From positions 1 through 33,845 of the forward strand of contig NZ_JASAMB010000041.1 of the NCBI RefSeq assembly GCF_029948125.1: a DNA stretch of 33,845 nt, written 5' to 3'. Positions 1-8,133 of this stretch are shown piece after piece. The position numbers and the translations under genes are program-made. Numbering within the stretch: the first letter of the stretch is position 1; each line of letters opens with the position of its first letter. Source of the DNA: Catellatospora sp. KI3 (GTDB lineage: Bacteria > Actinomycetota > Actinomycetes > Mycobacteriales > Micromonosporaceae). The notes below the pieces were generated by a model. The model was not told the DNA's origin. It did not search any database and saw only the letters and a list, made by a program, of their open reading frames with translations.

Positions 1-43
1 AACCTTTGGGTGCCCAACCCGCGTCGGCCACGCAGATGACCCT

Positions 44-656
44 GAACGCCGATCTTCCGGCCGCAATTCCATGCTCGAGAACCGGCGCGCTGCCCAGACC
101 CCGCGAAACGGCAGCGCATCCGCACCACACCGCACCCGGCCGCACCGGCCGGGCTGAGCCGCGCCAGGCCGGGCCGCGCCAGGCCGGGCCGCGCCAGGCC
201 GGGCCGCGCCAGGCCGGGCCGCGCCAGGCCGGGCCGCGCCAGGCCGGGCCGCGCCAGGCCGGGCCGCGCCAGGCCGGGCCGCGCCAGGCCGGGCCGGGCC
301 GGGCCAGGCCGGGCCGGGCCGCGTCGAAGTTACGCGGCCGATCCAGCCCATCGATGGTCTCCGTTGCACCGTGGGCGGCCACAAACGGCGATCTTGTCGG
401 GAGAACGGGGCGGGATGAGGGAAGATCGCTGTTCGGGGTCGGAATGTGGCCCCAGGAGGGCGGTTCGGGCCGGAAACGACGATCATCGGATGGAGATCAG
501 CATGTGCGGCCAGAACCCCGGACTTCGAACCCGGGCCGCGCACGCCAATGACCGCAAGCAGCGATCATCCGAGCCACCACTCCCACCCTTCGGGACCAAT
601 CACCCGATAGACGATCCTCGTTGCACCGCCCACGTCCGCAAACGCCGATCTTGCGG
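44..656. repeat. Scattered degenerate repeat built around AACGnCGATCWT
   Basis: Similar motifs occur at 44-60, 382-400, 472-490, 553-571 and 638-656 on the plus strand and at 421-436 on the minus strand. All resemble GCAAACGnCGATCWTC. A weaker copy lies near 606-620. Copies at about 359-400 and 616-656 share a longer block that also includes GTTGCACCG about 20 nt upstream of the motif. This looks like a decayed family of dispersed repeats. Its function is unknown. Confidence 0.5.
166..300. repeat. 15-bp tandem repeat, eight perfect copies
   Basis: The unit AGGCCGGGCCGCGCC is repeated without change from 166 to 285. A ninth, slightly altered copy follows to 300, then decaying GGGCC runs to about 320. 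The unit length is a multiple of three, so it gives an open frame of repeated Q-A-G-P-R. No start context or domain supports a protein. Confidence 0.95.
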
Positions 657-726
657 CGCGCAGCCGCCCAGCGAGCCGCCCGCGCAGCCGCCCAGCGGCC
701 CCAACGCCCAACGGCCCAGCCGCCAA

Positions 727-840
727 CTCGCCCAAACGGCCGACTCGCCCAAACGGCCGACTCGCCCAAACGGCCGACTCACCCAACGGCCGACTCACCC
801 AACGGCCGACTCACCCAACGGCCGACTCGCCCAGCGGCCC
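727..840. repeat. 17-bp then 16-bp tandem repeat
   Basis: Three copies of CTCGCCCAAACGGCCGA (727-777) are followed by three copies of a 16-bp version, CTCACCCAACGGCCGA (778-825). The 16-bp version has lost one A and carries a G-to-A change. A partial degenerate copy then runs to about 840. The block switch suggests two separate amplification events. Confidence 0.93.
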
Positions 841-895
841 AACGAAACGCAGCGCAGCCGCCACACAACGCAGCGCGGTGGCCGACGGTGAACCC

Positions 896-2140
896 CTACC
901 GGAGTCCTCGGGCGTACGCGCGGGCCGCCGCGATGCGCTCGACCGTCGTCGGGTGGCTCCCGAACAGCGTCTGCTCCCACACCGGCGGGTCCGGATCACC
1001 CAGGTTGACCAGCGACAACCGCTGCTGCATCCGCTCGAACGCGGCCGGGTCGTCGGTCAGCCGCAGCGCGTGCTCATCGGCCCGCGCCTCGATCAGCCGG
1101 GACACGTACGACTGCACCGGCCCGGCCACCAGCCCCACCACGGTCACCACCGCCAGCAGGAGCCCGATCGCGCGCGGCTCGCCGATCGAGTCCACCCCGG
1201 CCCGCTGCAGCAGCCACCCCCACCCGCCGAGCAGGAACAGCCCGACCACGGCCAGCGCCGCCCCCAGCGCCCCGATCACGGTCCCGACGACCACGTCGCC
1301 GTCCTTGGCGTGGCCGAGTTCGTGCGCCACGACGGAGACGATCTCCTCGGGCGGCGCCTCGCGCAGCAGGGTGTCGTACACGACGATGCGGCGGGTGGGG
1401 CCGATCCCGCTGACGTACGCGTTGACGGCGGTGGTGCGGCGCGAGGCGTCGGCGACGAGCACGTCGCGGACGGGCACCCCGTCGCGCTGCGCGAGCTCCA
1501 TCAGCTCGGTGCGCAGCGGGCTCGGCTCCATCGGCGTGAACTTGTTGAAGACCGGTTCGACCAGGACCGGGAAGATGAAGCTGAGCAGCACCACCAGTCC
1601 GGCGGCGCCGGCGGCGGCCCAGGCCCACCACCAGTTCGGGGCGAGCCGGGTCAGGCCGAAGAAGCCGAGCAGGGCGACCGCGCCGAGCACGGCGCCGATG
1701 GCGTACCCCTTGAGCTGGTCGACGGCCCACGGCCCCCAGCTCTGGGTCGACAGCCCGTAGCGGACCGAGACGGTGTGCGCCCAGGCCGCGAACGGCAGCG
1801 TGACCAGCTCGCCGATGAGCAGCACCAGGAAGCCGCCGCCGAGCACCTTGGCCAGCCACGGTCCGGGGACCAGGTCGACCAGTTTCGCCCCGAGCGGAGT
1901 CAGCCCCAGCAGGAGCGCCACGAGCAGACCCAGGACCATGCTCGGGTACGAGATGAGCCTGGTCTCGCCGCGCAGCGCCCTGGCCCGCGCGACCCGGTCG
2001 GCGGGCAGCTGGGTCAGCGCGTCGAGCTGGTCGGCGCGGGGCGCGGGCGGCCGGTGCCACGGCACCAGCACCGCCGCGACCACGATCAGCGCGATCCCGA
2101 GCACCCCGAACGCCACCCACGCCCAGCCACGACTGTTCAC
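896..2140 (-). CDS. M48 family membrane metalloprotease (Ste24/HtpX-like)
   Basis: A 414-residue protein with an N-terminal membrane segment (about 8-27) and further hydrophobic segments near 68-90, 100-120, 145-163 and 172-195. The zinc motif HELGH is at 273-277. The downstream EARADEHA motif supplies the third, glutamate ligand. This is the layout of M48 CAAX-type peptidases, which cleave membrane or prenylated proteins at the cytoplasmic membrane face. The natural substrate here is unknown. The start is GTG at 2140. A TAGGAT hexamer (2148-2153 on the complement) ends exactly 7 nt before it and there is no Shine-Dalgarno, so a leaderless transcript is likely. The gene lies downstream of the NYN gene on the same strand, with a hairpin between them, so it probably has its own transcript. 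Confidence 0.93.
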   Translation of the reverse strand: MNSRGWAWVAFGVLGIALIVVAAVLVPWHRPPAPRADQLDALTQLPADRVARARALRGETRLISYPSMVLGLLVALLLGLTPLGAKLVDLVPGPWLAKVLGGGFLVLLIGELVTLPFAAWAHTVSVRYGLSTQSWGPWAVDQLKGYAIGAVLGAVALLGFFGLTRLAPNWWWAWAAAGAAGLVVLLSFIFPVLVEPVFNKFTPMEPSPLRTELMELAQRDGVPVRDVLVADASRRTTAVNAYVSGIGPTRRIVVYDTLLREAPPEEIVSVVAHELGHAKDGDVVVGTVIGALGAALAVVGLFLLGGWGWLLQRAGVDSIGEPRAIGLLLAVVTVVGLVAGPVQSYVSRLIEARADEHALRLTDDPAAFERMQQRLSLVNLGDPDPPVWEQTLFGSHPTTVERIAAARAYARGLR

Positions 2141-2176
2141 CCGCCCGATCCTAGAGCGCTCCGTCGCAGCGGCCGC

Positions 2177-2213
2177 TCGGTGTCATCCGCAGCGCGGCGG
2201 AGGATGACACCGA
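2177..2213. terminator. Hairpin between the NYN and M48 genes
   Basis: A perfect 12-bp inverted repeat (2177-2188 and 2202-2213, TCGGTGTCATCC and its complement) encloses a 13-nt loop. It lies downstream of the minus-strand NYN gene and just upstream of the M48 start. There is no clear U-tract. It could be a terminator for the NYN transcript or a repeat element. Confidence 0.6.
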
Positions 2214-2247
2214 TTAAGGCCGCGTAGCGGAGCGCGCATGTAACAGC

Positions 2248-3612
2248 TCAACTGCGGGTGAGGCGGCGAACCAGGGATTCGGAGTTCATCGGGTACGCGC
2301 CGTGGCGGCGGACGCCGTCGGCGACCTCGCGGTCGGAGGAGACGACGACGATGGGGCGGCCCGGCGGTTCGGCGCGGACCAGGCGGCGGATGACCTCGTC
2401 GGCGGTCTCGCCCTTGCGGGAGAACAGCACCCGGACGCCGCGCGGCGGGGCGGGCAGGCCGTGCACCCGGTCGGCGCCGTCGAAGACGACGGTGACCTCG
2501 GCGCCGGTCTGCGCGGCGACCCCGCCCAGGCCGGTGATCAGCCGGTTGCGCTGCTGCTCCAGCGACATCTCGGCGAAGCCGCGCTTGGTCACGTTGTAGC
2601 CGTCGACGACCAGGTGGGCCTTGGGCAGCGCGAGCAGCTGGGCCAGGCGGCCGGGGTCGTCGGCGTCCAGGGCGCGGTTGGCGGCGGTGGGGGCGCTGGC
2701 GGTGTCGGCGTACGCGGCGGCGACGGTGTCCCCGGGCAGGATCTTGGCGGGGTCCAGCGCCAGTTCCCGGCGCAGCCCCACGGCGGCCTGCCCGATCGTC
2801 TCCAGCAGCAGCCACAGCCGGGCGTCGTCGACGGCCCGGGTGTCGCGGGCGGCCTGCCGCGCGTCCCCAGCGGCGGCCTCCAGGTCGGCGACCCGGGACC
2901 GCAGCCGGCGCAGCTCCGCCTCGTGGTCGCCGTGCCCCTTGGCGGCCCGGCCCTTCTCGATGGCGAGCAGCTCGTTGGCGCGCTTGAGGGCGGCCTGGGA
3001 CTCGCGCAGGCCCTTGGCGGCGGTCCGGCCCTCCTCGCGCACCTGGCCCAGCTCTTCGCGTACCCGGGCGAGTTCGTCGCGCAGCTTGTCGGCCTCGACG
3101 CGCGCCACGGCCCGGTCGTGCTCGGCGCGCGCGGCTCTGGCCTGCGCCTCGCGGATCTGCTCGGCCACCGCCGAGCTCTCCGCCTCGGCGGCGACGGTCT
3201 GACCGGCGACGTCCAGCAGGTCGCGCCAGCCGTCGGGTCTGGCCAGGTAGGCCAGGGCGGCCACCTCGATCGGGTCGGCGGCGGCCGGGGCCACCCCGCC
3301 CAGCACGGCGGTGCCCAGCTCACCGGCGTCGGCGAGCACCTTGCCGCTGATCCGCTGCCGGAACAGGGGGTCGCCGGACAGCTGGGTGGCGATCTGGGCG
3401 CCGCCGAGGCGGGCGCGCCGGTTGGGCGCGAACTTGGCCACCTTGCGCAGCGGCACGGGCAGTTCGTCGCCGGGCAGCGAGGTCAGGACCGCCGCCGCCA
3501 TCGCGATGACCCGCTGGCGGATGGGCTCGGGCAGGATCGGTTCGGGCGCGAAGTCGGCAGCCTCGAAGGGCTCCCCGGAGGAAGCTTCGAACGAGAGTTC
3601 AGCGGCCGACAT
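2248..3612 (-). CDS. NYN (YacP-like) domain protein with central coiled coil
   Basis: A 454-residue protein. The first ~140 residues are helical with no assigned domain. Residues ~145-265 are rich in A, R, E and Q in a heptad-like pattern, consistent with a long coiled coil. The C-terminal ~150 residues are a NYN/YacP-type PIN-fold domain with LVVDGYNVTKRGF, VVFDGADRV, a K-G-E-T-A-D-E stretch and VVVSSDREVADG. These give the acidic residues expected of a metal-dependent RNase. In Firmicutes the related YacP (Rae1) is a ribosome-associated endoribonuclease, so an RNA-processing role is a reasonable inference. Start is ATG at 3612. A purine-rich AGGGGG abuts the start but is too close to be a normal Shine-Dalgarno. 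The gene is divergent from the exonuclease gene. Confidence 0.88.
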   Translation of the reverse strand: MSAAELSFEASSGEPFEAADFAPEPILPEPIRQRVIAMAAAVLTSLPGDELPVPLRKVAKFAPNRRARLGGAQIATQLSGDPLFRQRISGKVLADAGELGTAVLGGVAPAAADPIEVAALAYLARPDGWRDLLDVAGQTVAAEAESSAVAEQIREAQARAARAEHDRAVARVEADKLRDELARVREELGQVREEGRTAAKGLRESQAALKRANELLAIEKGRAAKGHGDHEAELRRLRSRVADLEAAAGDARQAARDTRAVDDARLWLLLETIGQAAVGLRRELALDPAKILPGDTVAAAYADTASAPTAANRALDADDPGRLAQLLALPKAHLVVDGYNVTKRGFAEMSLEQQRNRLITGLGGVAAQTGAEVTVVFDGADRVHGLPAPPRGVRVLFSRKGETADEVIRRLVRAEPPGRPIVVVSSDREVADGVRRHGAYPMNSESLVRRLTRS

Positions 3613-3714
3613 CCCCCTAGTCTTCCACCGACATACCGATCTTGTCGCTCAGGTTGGCGGCTGTCCCTGTGCGCCGACCGCCCACTGTCACACCGGACGG
3701 TTAGCGTGCGGTTC

Positions 3715-5484
3715 GTGCCGTCCCCGAACCGTCCCGACCCGAACAGCCCGGTCCCGGGCCAGCGCTCCCCCGGCGACCGTTTCGAGCAGCCGACGCTGGA
3801 CGCGATGTTGGCCGACCCGCTCCAGCTGGACCTGCGGCACACCACGTTCGTGGTGCTCGACCTGGAGACGACGGGCGGTGCGCCCGACGGCGGCGGCATC
3901 ACCGAGGTCGGCGCGGTGAAGGTGCGCGGCGGCGAGGAGCTGGGCGAGTTCGCCACGCTGGTCAACCCGGGGGTGCCGATCCCGCCGTTCATCACGGTGC
4001 TGACCGGGATCACCACCGCGATGACGGTCACCGCGCCGCCGATCGGGGAGGTGCTGCCGCCGCTGCTGGAGTTCCTGCGCGGCGCGGTGCTGGTCGCCCA
4101 CAACGCGGCGTACGACGTGGGGTTCCTGAAGGCCGCGTGCGCCGCGCACGGGTATGCGTGGCCCAACCCGCGCGTGGTGGACACGCTGGCGCTGGCGCGG
4201 CGGGTGCTGCTGCGCGACGAGGTGCCCAACCGCAAGCTCGGCACGCTCGCGGCGTACTTCCGCATTCCGGAGCAGCCCAACCACCGCGCGCTGGCGGACG
4301 CGAAGGCGACCGTCGGGGTGCTGCACGCGCTGATCGGGCGCCTGGGCGGGCACCGGGTGACCACGCTGGGCGAGACCATCGAGTTCGTCAAGGCGGTCAG
4401 CCCGGCGCAGCGGGCCAAGCGGCACCTGGCCGAGGGCCTGCCGCACGCGCCGGGGGTGTACCTGTTCCGCGCCGGCGACGGCCGCCCGCTGTACGTCGGC
4501 ACCTCCAACGACATCGCCACCCGGGTGCGCAGCTACTTCACCGCCGCCGAGCGGCGCGCGCGGATCAAGGAGATGCTGCACATCGCGGAGCGGGTGGAGG
4601 CGGTCGAGTGCGCGCACGCGCTGGAGGCGCAGGTGCGCGAGCTGCGGCTGATCGCGGCGCACTCGCCGCCGTACAACCGGCGCTCCAAGAACCCGGAGCG
4701 GGTGCTGTGGCTAAAGCTCACCGACGAGCCCTATCCGCGGCTGTCGGTGGTGCGGGTGCTGGCCGCCGACGGCGCGGCGTACCTGGGCCCGTTCGCGGGG
4801 CGGCACGTCGCCCAGGCGGCCGTGGACGCGCTGCACGAGGCGCTGCCGCTGCGGCAGTGCGCGCCGAAGCTGTCGGCCCGCCGGGCCTCGGCCGCGTGCG
4901 CGCTGGCCGAGCTGGGCAAGTGCCCGGCCCCGTGCCTGCTGGCCATCTCCACCGAGGAGTACGACCGCGTCGCCGCCGCCCCGGTCCGCGCCGCGTTCAG
5001 CGGCGACCCGGACGCGGTGGTGCACCCGCTGCTGGCGCGGATGCGGGTCCTGTCGCAGGCGGAGCGGTTCGAGGACGCGGCGGCGGTGCGCGACCGGCTG
5101 GCGGCGTTCCTGCGGGCGGCGGTGCGCATGCAGCGGCTGTCGGCGCTGACCGCGATCGCCGAGCTGATCGGTGCCCGCCGCAACGCCGAGGGCGGCTGGG
5201 AGATCGCGATCATCCGGTATGGACGGCTGGCCGCCGCCGCCACCTCCGCCCCGCAGGTGCACCCGCGCCGGGTGCTGGACGCGCTGCGTCCCACGGCCGA
5301 GACGGTGCTCGGCGGTGTGGGGCCGACCCCGTGCGCGACCCCGGAGGAGACCGAGCGCATCCTCGACTGGCTGGAGCGCCCGGAGACGCGGCTGGTGGAG
5401 ACCTCCGCGGGCTGGGCGTCGCCGGTGCGCGGGGCGGCGCGGTGGCGGCGGCTGACCCAGCCGGTTCCGGTGACGGCGGGCTGA
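3715..5484 (+). CDS. DEDDh exonuclease fused to a GIY-YIG (UvrC/Cho-like) nuclease
   Basis: About 589 residues. The N-terminal half is a DnaQ/epsilon-type 3'-5' exonuclease: Exo I DLETTG (D49, E51), Exo II HNAAYD (D134) and Exo III H190/D195 (HRALAD), making it DEDDh. A GIY-YIG domain starts near 246 (GVYLF, then LYVGTS, then R270). A UvrC-like helical region with paired cysteines (CAPKL, KCPAPC) follows. The fused family is conserved in actinobacteria (M. tuberculosis Rv2191) and is thought to act in DNA repair; the exact role is unproven. I prefer GTG at 3715 because TAGCGT (3702-3707) ends 7 nt upstream, as for other leaderless genes here. GTG at 3706 (3 residues longer) and ATG at 3805 are alternatives. 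Divergent from the NYN gene. Confidence 0.92.
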   Translation: MPSPNRPDPNSPVPGQRSPGDRFEQPTLDAMLADPLQLDLRHTTFVVLDLETTGGAPDGGGITEVGAVKVRGGEELGEFATLVNPGVPIPPFITVLTGITTAMTVTAPPIGEVLPPLLEFLRGAVLVAHNAAYDVGFLKAACAAHGYAWPNPRVVDTLALARRVLLRDEVPNRKLGTLAAYFRIPEQPNHRALADAKATVGVLHALIGRLGGHRVTTLGETIEFVKAVSPAQRAKRHLAEGLPHAPGVYLFRAGDGRPLYVGTSNDIATRVRSYFTAAERRARIKEMLHIAERVEAVECAHALEAQVRELRLIAAHSPPYNRRSKNPERVLWLKLTDEPYPRLSVVRVLAADGAAYLGPFAGRHVAQAAVDALHEALPLRQCAPKLSARRASAACALAELGKCPAPCLLAISTEEYDRVAAAPVRAAFSGDPDAVVHPLLARMRVLSQAERFEDAAAVRDRLAAFLRAAVRMQRLSALTAIAELIGARRNAEGGWEIAIIRYGRLAAAATSAPQVHPRRVLDALRPTAETVLGGVGPTPCATPEETERILDWLERPETRLVETSAGWASPVRGAARWRRLTQPVPVTAG

Positions 5485-5674
5485 CCGTTCGGGCATTCCG
5501 TGTCCGGACTGTGTCCGAATGCATGAAAACTCTTGACCGATCGGCGCCGACGTTCGTTACTAGGCTATGGACCGATATCTCGCAATCTCGCGGACGTGTC
5601 CCGTCCCGGACCGGGAGCAGCCCTTCCGCTGTTCCGAGCCGGTGACCCTCCGCACGTCGAGGGGGGTGTCCTGA

Positions 5675-7591
5675 GTGGACGCGGACGCGGGGGCGCTGCC
5701 GACGGTCCCGGTGGGGCGGGCCGGGGAGAGCCTGCTCACCACTCGGCTGCGAGCGATGCTGAACTGGTCCGGCGCGCGGGAGAACCCGTCGGACCCCGTG
5801 GCCACTCTGATCAAGGCGCACCGGCGGGTCCATGCCGGCTCCGACGCCAACCTGCTGCGCCGGGCGTATTCGGTGGCGGCGCGCATGCACCACGGGCAGA
5901 TGCGCAAGAGCGGTGATCCGTACATCACCCATCCGCTGGCCGTCGCCGAGATCCTGGCCCACCTGGGCATGGACACCACCACCCTGGTCGCGGCGCTGCT
6001 GCACGACACCGTCGAGGACACCAGCTACACGCTGCCGCAGCTGCGCGCCGACTTCGGCCCCGACATCGCGCTGCTGGTCGACGGAGTGACCAAGTTCGAC
6101 AAGGCGCACTTCGGCGCCCGCGCCGAGGCCGAGACGATCCGCAAGATGATCGTCGCCGCCGGCCAGGACATCCGGGTGCTGGTGATCAAGCTCGCCGACC
6201 GGCTGCACAACATGAAGACCCTGGACGCCCGCTCGGCCGCCTCCCGCGCCCGCATCGCCGGGGCGACCCGCGAGGTGCTGGTGCCGCTCTGCGACCGGCT
6301 CGGCATCCAGGCGCTCAAGCGCGAGCTCGAGGACAAGGTCCTGCTCTTCCTCGACCCGGACGAGTACCAGCGCATCGACAACGTGGTCTCCAACCGGCCC
6401 GGCTGGAACGAGTACATGGCCGAGGTGGTGCAGCTGGGCACCGGCGCGCTGCGCAAGGAGAAGCTCGCCGGGCTGGTCGAGCCGCGCCCCCGGCACTACT
6501 ACTCGATCTGGAAGGACACCCAGCAGGCGGGCAGCCCGGTGCCGATGGACCTGCCCCGCGTCGTGGTGATCCTCGACGGTGACGACCCCGACTGCTACGC
6601 CGCGCTGTGCGCCGTACACCAGCAGTGGAAGCCGATCCCGGGGCGGTTCAAGGACTTCATCGCCGCCCCGAAGAACAACCTCTACCGCTCCCTGCACACC
6701 ACCGTGCTCGGCCCCGAGGACCAGATGGTCGAGGTGCTGATCCGCACCGACCAGATGCACCGCGCGGTGGAGTACGGCGTCGTCGCCCCGTACCGCTACC
6801 CGACCCGGCCCTCGCGCCGCAGCACCGCGCTGAACCTGTTCACCACCCGCAGCACGCCCAAGCCGACGCCGCCGCACCAGCGCCAGCGCGGCGAGCACGC
6901 GTGGCTGCGCCGGGCGCTGGACCTGGAGCAGGCCGCCCCGGACGCGGTGCAGTTCGTCGAGACGCTGCGCTGCGACCTGGCCGAGCAGCAGATCCAGGTG
7001 TTCGCGTGGGGCCGCCAGCTGCTGCTGCCCGCCGGGGCCAGCCCGGTCGACGTGGCGTACGAGCTGGGCACCCGCACCGGCGACCGCTGCGTCGCGGCGA
7101 CCGTCAACGGCGTGCTCACCCCGCTCAACGCGGTCCTCACCGACGGCGACGTGGTCGACATCCTGGTCAGCCGGGCGCGCAACCACCCGGGCCCGCGCAA
7201 GGAGTGGCTGGACTTCGTCAAGTCGCCCAACGCGCGCCTGCGGCTGAGCCGCCGCTTCACCGAGCCCGAGGTCGCCGCCGGTACGGTCAGCGACCGGCTG
7301 CAGCTGGGCCGGGCCGCGATCGGGCTGGCGCTGCGCCGCCACGACCGGGCGCTCGCCGACGAGCAGCGGCTGGCCGACCTGGCCGTGGCGATGGGCTATC
7401 CGGATCTCGACACCCTGCTGATGGCCGTGGCCGAACACAAGATCACTGCCGACACCGTGGTCGACCAGCTGATCGCCAGCGTCGACCTGCAGGGCGACGC
7501 GCTGCGCGAGCGGCAGGCCAATCTCGTGCCCCCAACGCGCGACGGCGGTGACGCGGCGCAGCGCCGCAAGTCGTCTACCCTGTCCAGGTGA
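5675..7591 (+). CDS. RelA/SpoT homologue: (p)ppGpp hydrolase with degenerate synthetase
   Basis: A 638-residue RSH protein. The HD hydrolase domain looks complete: R77-K-S, H86, HD at 110-111, ED at 114-115 and LADRLHNMKT at 173-182. The synthetase-like domain (about 265-375) keeps GRFKDFIAAPK and E353, but key positions have drifted. The usual D-L-x-G-I-R strand reads D-L-P-R-V-V-V (292-298), NGYQS reads NLYRS, the Q of E-x-Q-I-R-T is L, and AAHW reads VAPY. A TGS domain (about 438-498) follows. The C-terminal ACT domain of long Rel enzymes is absent. Prediction: it degrades (p)ppGpp and does not make it. GTG at 5675 has GAGGGGGG 8 nt upstream. The Nudix gene overlaps its stop by 4 bases. 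A TTGACC (5533)/TAGGCT (5561) pair lies upstream but its 22-nt spacing is too long to call a promoter. Confidence 0.93.
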   Translation: MDADAGALPTVPVGRAGESLLTTRLRAMLNWSGARENPSDPVATLIKAHRRVHAGSDANLLRRAYSVAARMHHGQMRKSGDPYITHPLAVAEILAHLGMDTTTLVAALLHDTVEDTSYTLPQLRADFGPDIALLVDGVTKFDKAHFGARAEAETIRKMIVAAGQDIRVLVIKLADRLHNMKTLDARSAASRARIAGATREVLVPLCDRLGIQALKRELEDKVLLFLDPDEYQRIDNVVSNRPGWNEYMAEVVQLGTGALRKEKLAGLVEPRPRHYYSIWKDTQQAGSPVPMDLPRVVVILDGDDPDCYAALCAVHQQWKPIPGRFKDFIAAPKNNLYRSLHTTVLGPEDQMVEVLIRTDQMHRAVEYGVVAPYRYPTRPSRRSTALNLFTTRSTPKPTPPHQRQRGEHAWLRRALDLEQAAPDAVQFVETLRCDLAEQQIQVFAWGRQLLLPAGASPVDVAYELGTRTGDRCVAATVNGVLTPLNAVLTDGDVVDILVSRARNHPGPRKEWLDFVKSPNARLRLSRRFTEPEVAAGTVSDRLQLGRAAIGLALRRHDRALADEQRLADLAVAMGYPDLDTLLMAVAEHKITADTVVDQLIASVDLQGDALRERQANLVPPTRDGGDAAQRRKSSTLSR

Positions 7592-8133
7592 TCCGACGCC
7601 GTTCGCCACTGCGCACCAGGCTCGTGGCCCTCGGCTACGGCGTGTTCTACCGCATCCCGCCGAAGTGGCGGCAGCGGATGGTGAAGCTGGCCACGGCCCG
7701 CTACTCGGTCGGCGCGGTCATGCTGCTCTTCGACAGCGAGGCGCCCGAGCCGGGCCGCATCCTGCTGCTGCGCCAGCCGCCCGGTCGCGGCTGGACCCTG
7801 CCCGCGGGCCTGCTCGGCAAGCATGAGACGCCGATCGAGGGCGCCCGCCGGGAGACCGCCGAGGAGACCGGCATCGTGCTGCGCCCCGACCAGATCCAGC
7901 CCGCGGTGCCCAACGCCGTCATCCATACCAGGGGCCACTGGGTGGACACGGTCTTCACCGCGCGGGTGCCCGCCGAGCGCACCGAGCTCAGCGTCGACGG
8001 CGCCGAGGTGTGGGAGGCACGCTGGCACCCCCTCGACGAGCTGCCCGTGATCACCCCGGCCACGGCCCGGCTGCTGGCCCACTTCGGCATCGGGCCCGAC
8101 GCGCCCGCCGACGCCCGGCCGGCCGCCCGATGA
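7588..8133 (+). CDS. Nudix hydrolase
   Basis: A 181-residue protein. The Nudix box fits the full pattern G-x5-E-x7-R-E-U-x-E-E-x-G-U at residues 74-96 (G74, E80, R88-E89, E92-E93, G95), so a metal-dependent pyrophosphohydrolase of nucleoside-diphosphate-linked compounds is expected. The substrate cannot be read from sequence. The GTG start overlaps the upstream RSH stop (GTGA), giving translational coupling. A TACCCT hexamer (7576-7581) also sits 6 nt before the start, so an internal leaderless promoter is possible. The stop overlaps the next gene's ATG by 4 bases. Some Nudix enzymes act on (p)ppGpp, which makes the coupling to an RSH hydrolase noteworthy. Confidence 0.94.
   Translation: MIRRRSPLRTRLVALGYGVFYRIPPKWRQRMVKLATARYSVGAVMLLFDSEAPEPGRILLLRQPPGRGWTLPAGLLGKHETPIEGARRETAEETGIVLRPDQIQPAVPNAVIHTRGHWVDTVFTARVPAERTELSVDGAEVWEARWHPLDELPVITPATARLLAHFGIGPDAPADARPAAR

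Larger units (their letters stand above)
1..895. other. Repeat-rich region without a convincing gene
   Basis: I see no credible gene here. The open frames that cross it are low-complexity translations of tandem repeats and have no recognisable domain. It contains a 15-bp tandem repeat, a 17/16-bp tandem repeat and at least six scattered copies of a motif built around CGATC, all listed separately. The adjacent gene (M48 protease, minus strand) ends at 896, so this is its downstream side. Confidence 0.7.

Noticed and set aside
6-551. Open frame encoding repeated Q-A-G-P-R
   Set aside because: It is simply the translation of a 15-bp GC-only repeat, with no ribosome binding site, leaderless hexamer or domain.
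166-825. Possible CRISPR array
   Set aside because: The repeats are contiguous with no unique spacers, and no cas genes are present.
2302-3714. N-terminal extension of the exonuclease frame
   Set aside because: It lies antisense to the well-supported NYN gene and is low-complexity G/A/Q-rich sequence, typical of high-GC shadow frames.
5533-5566. TTGACC/TAGGCT promoter for the RSH gene
   Set aside because: The 22-nt spacing is too long for a standard housekeeping promoter; kept only as a remark.
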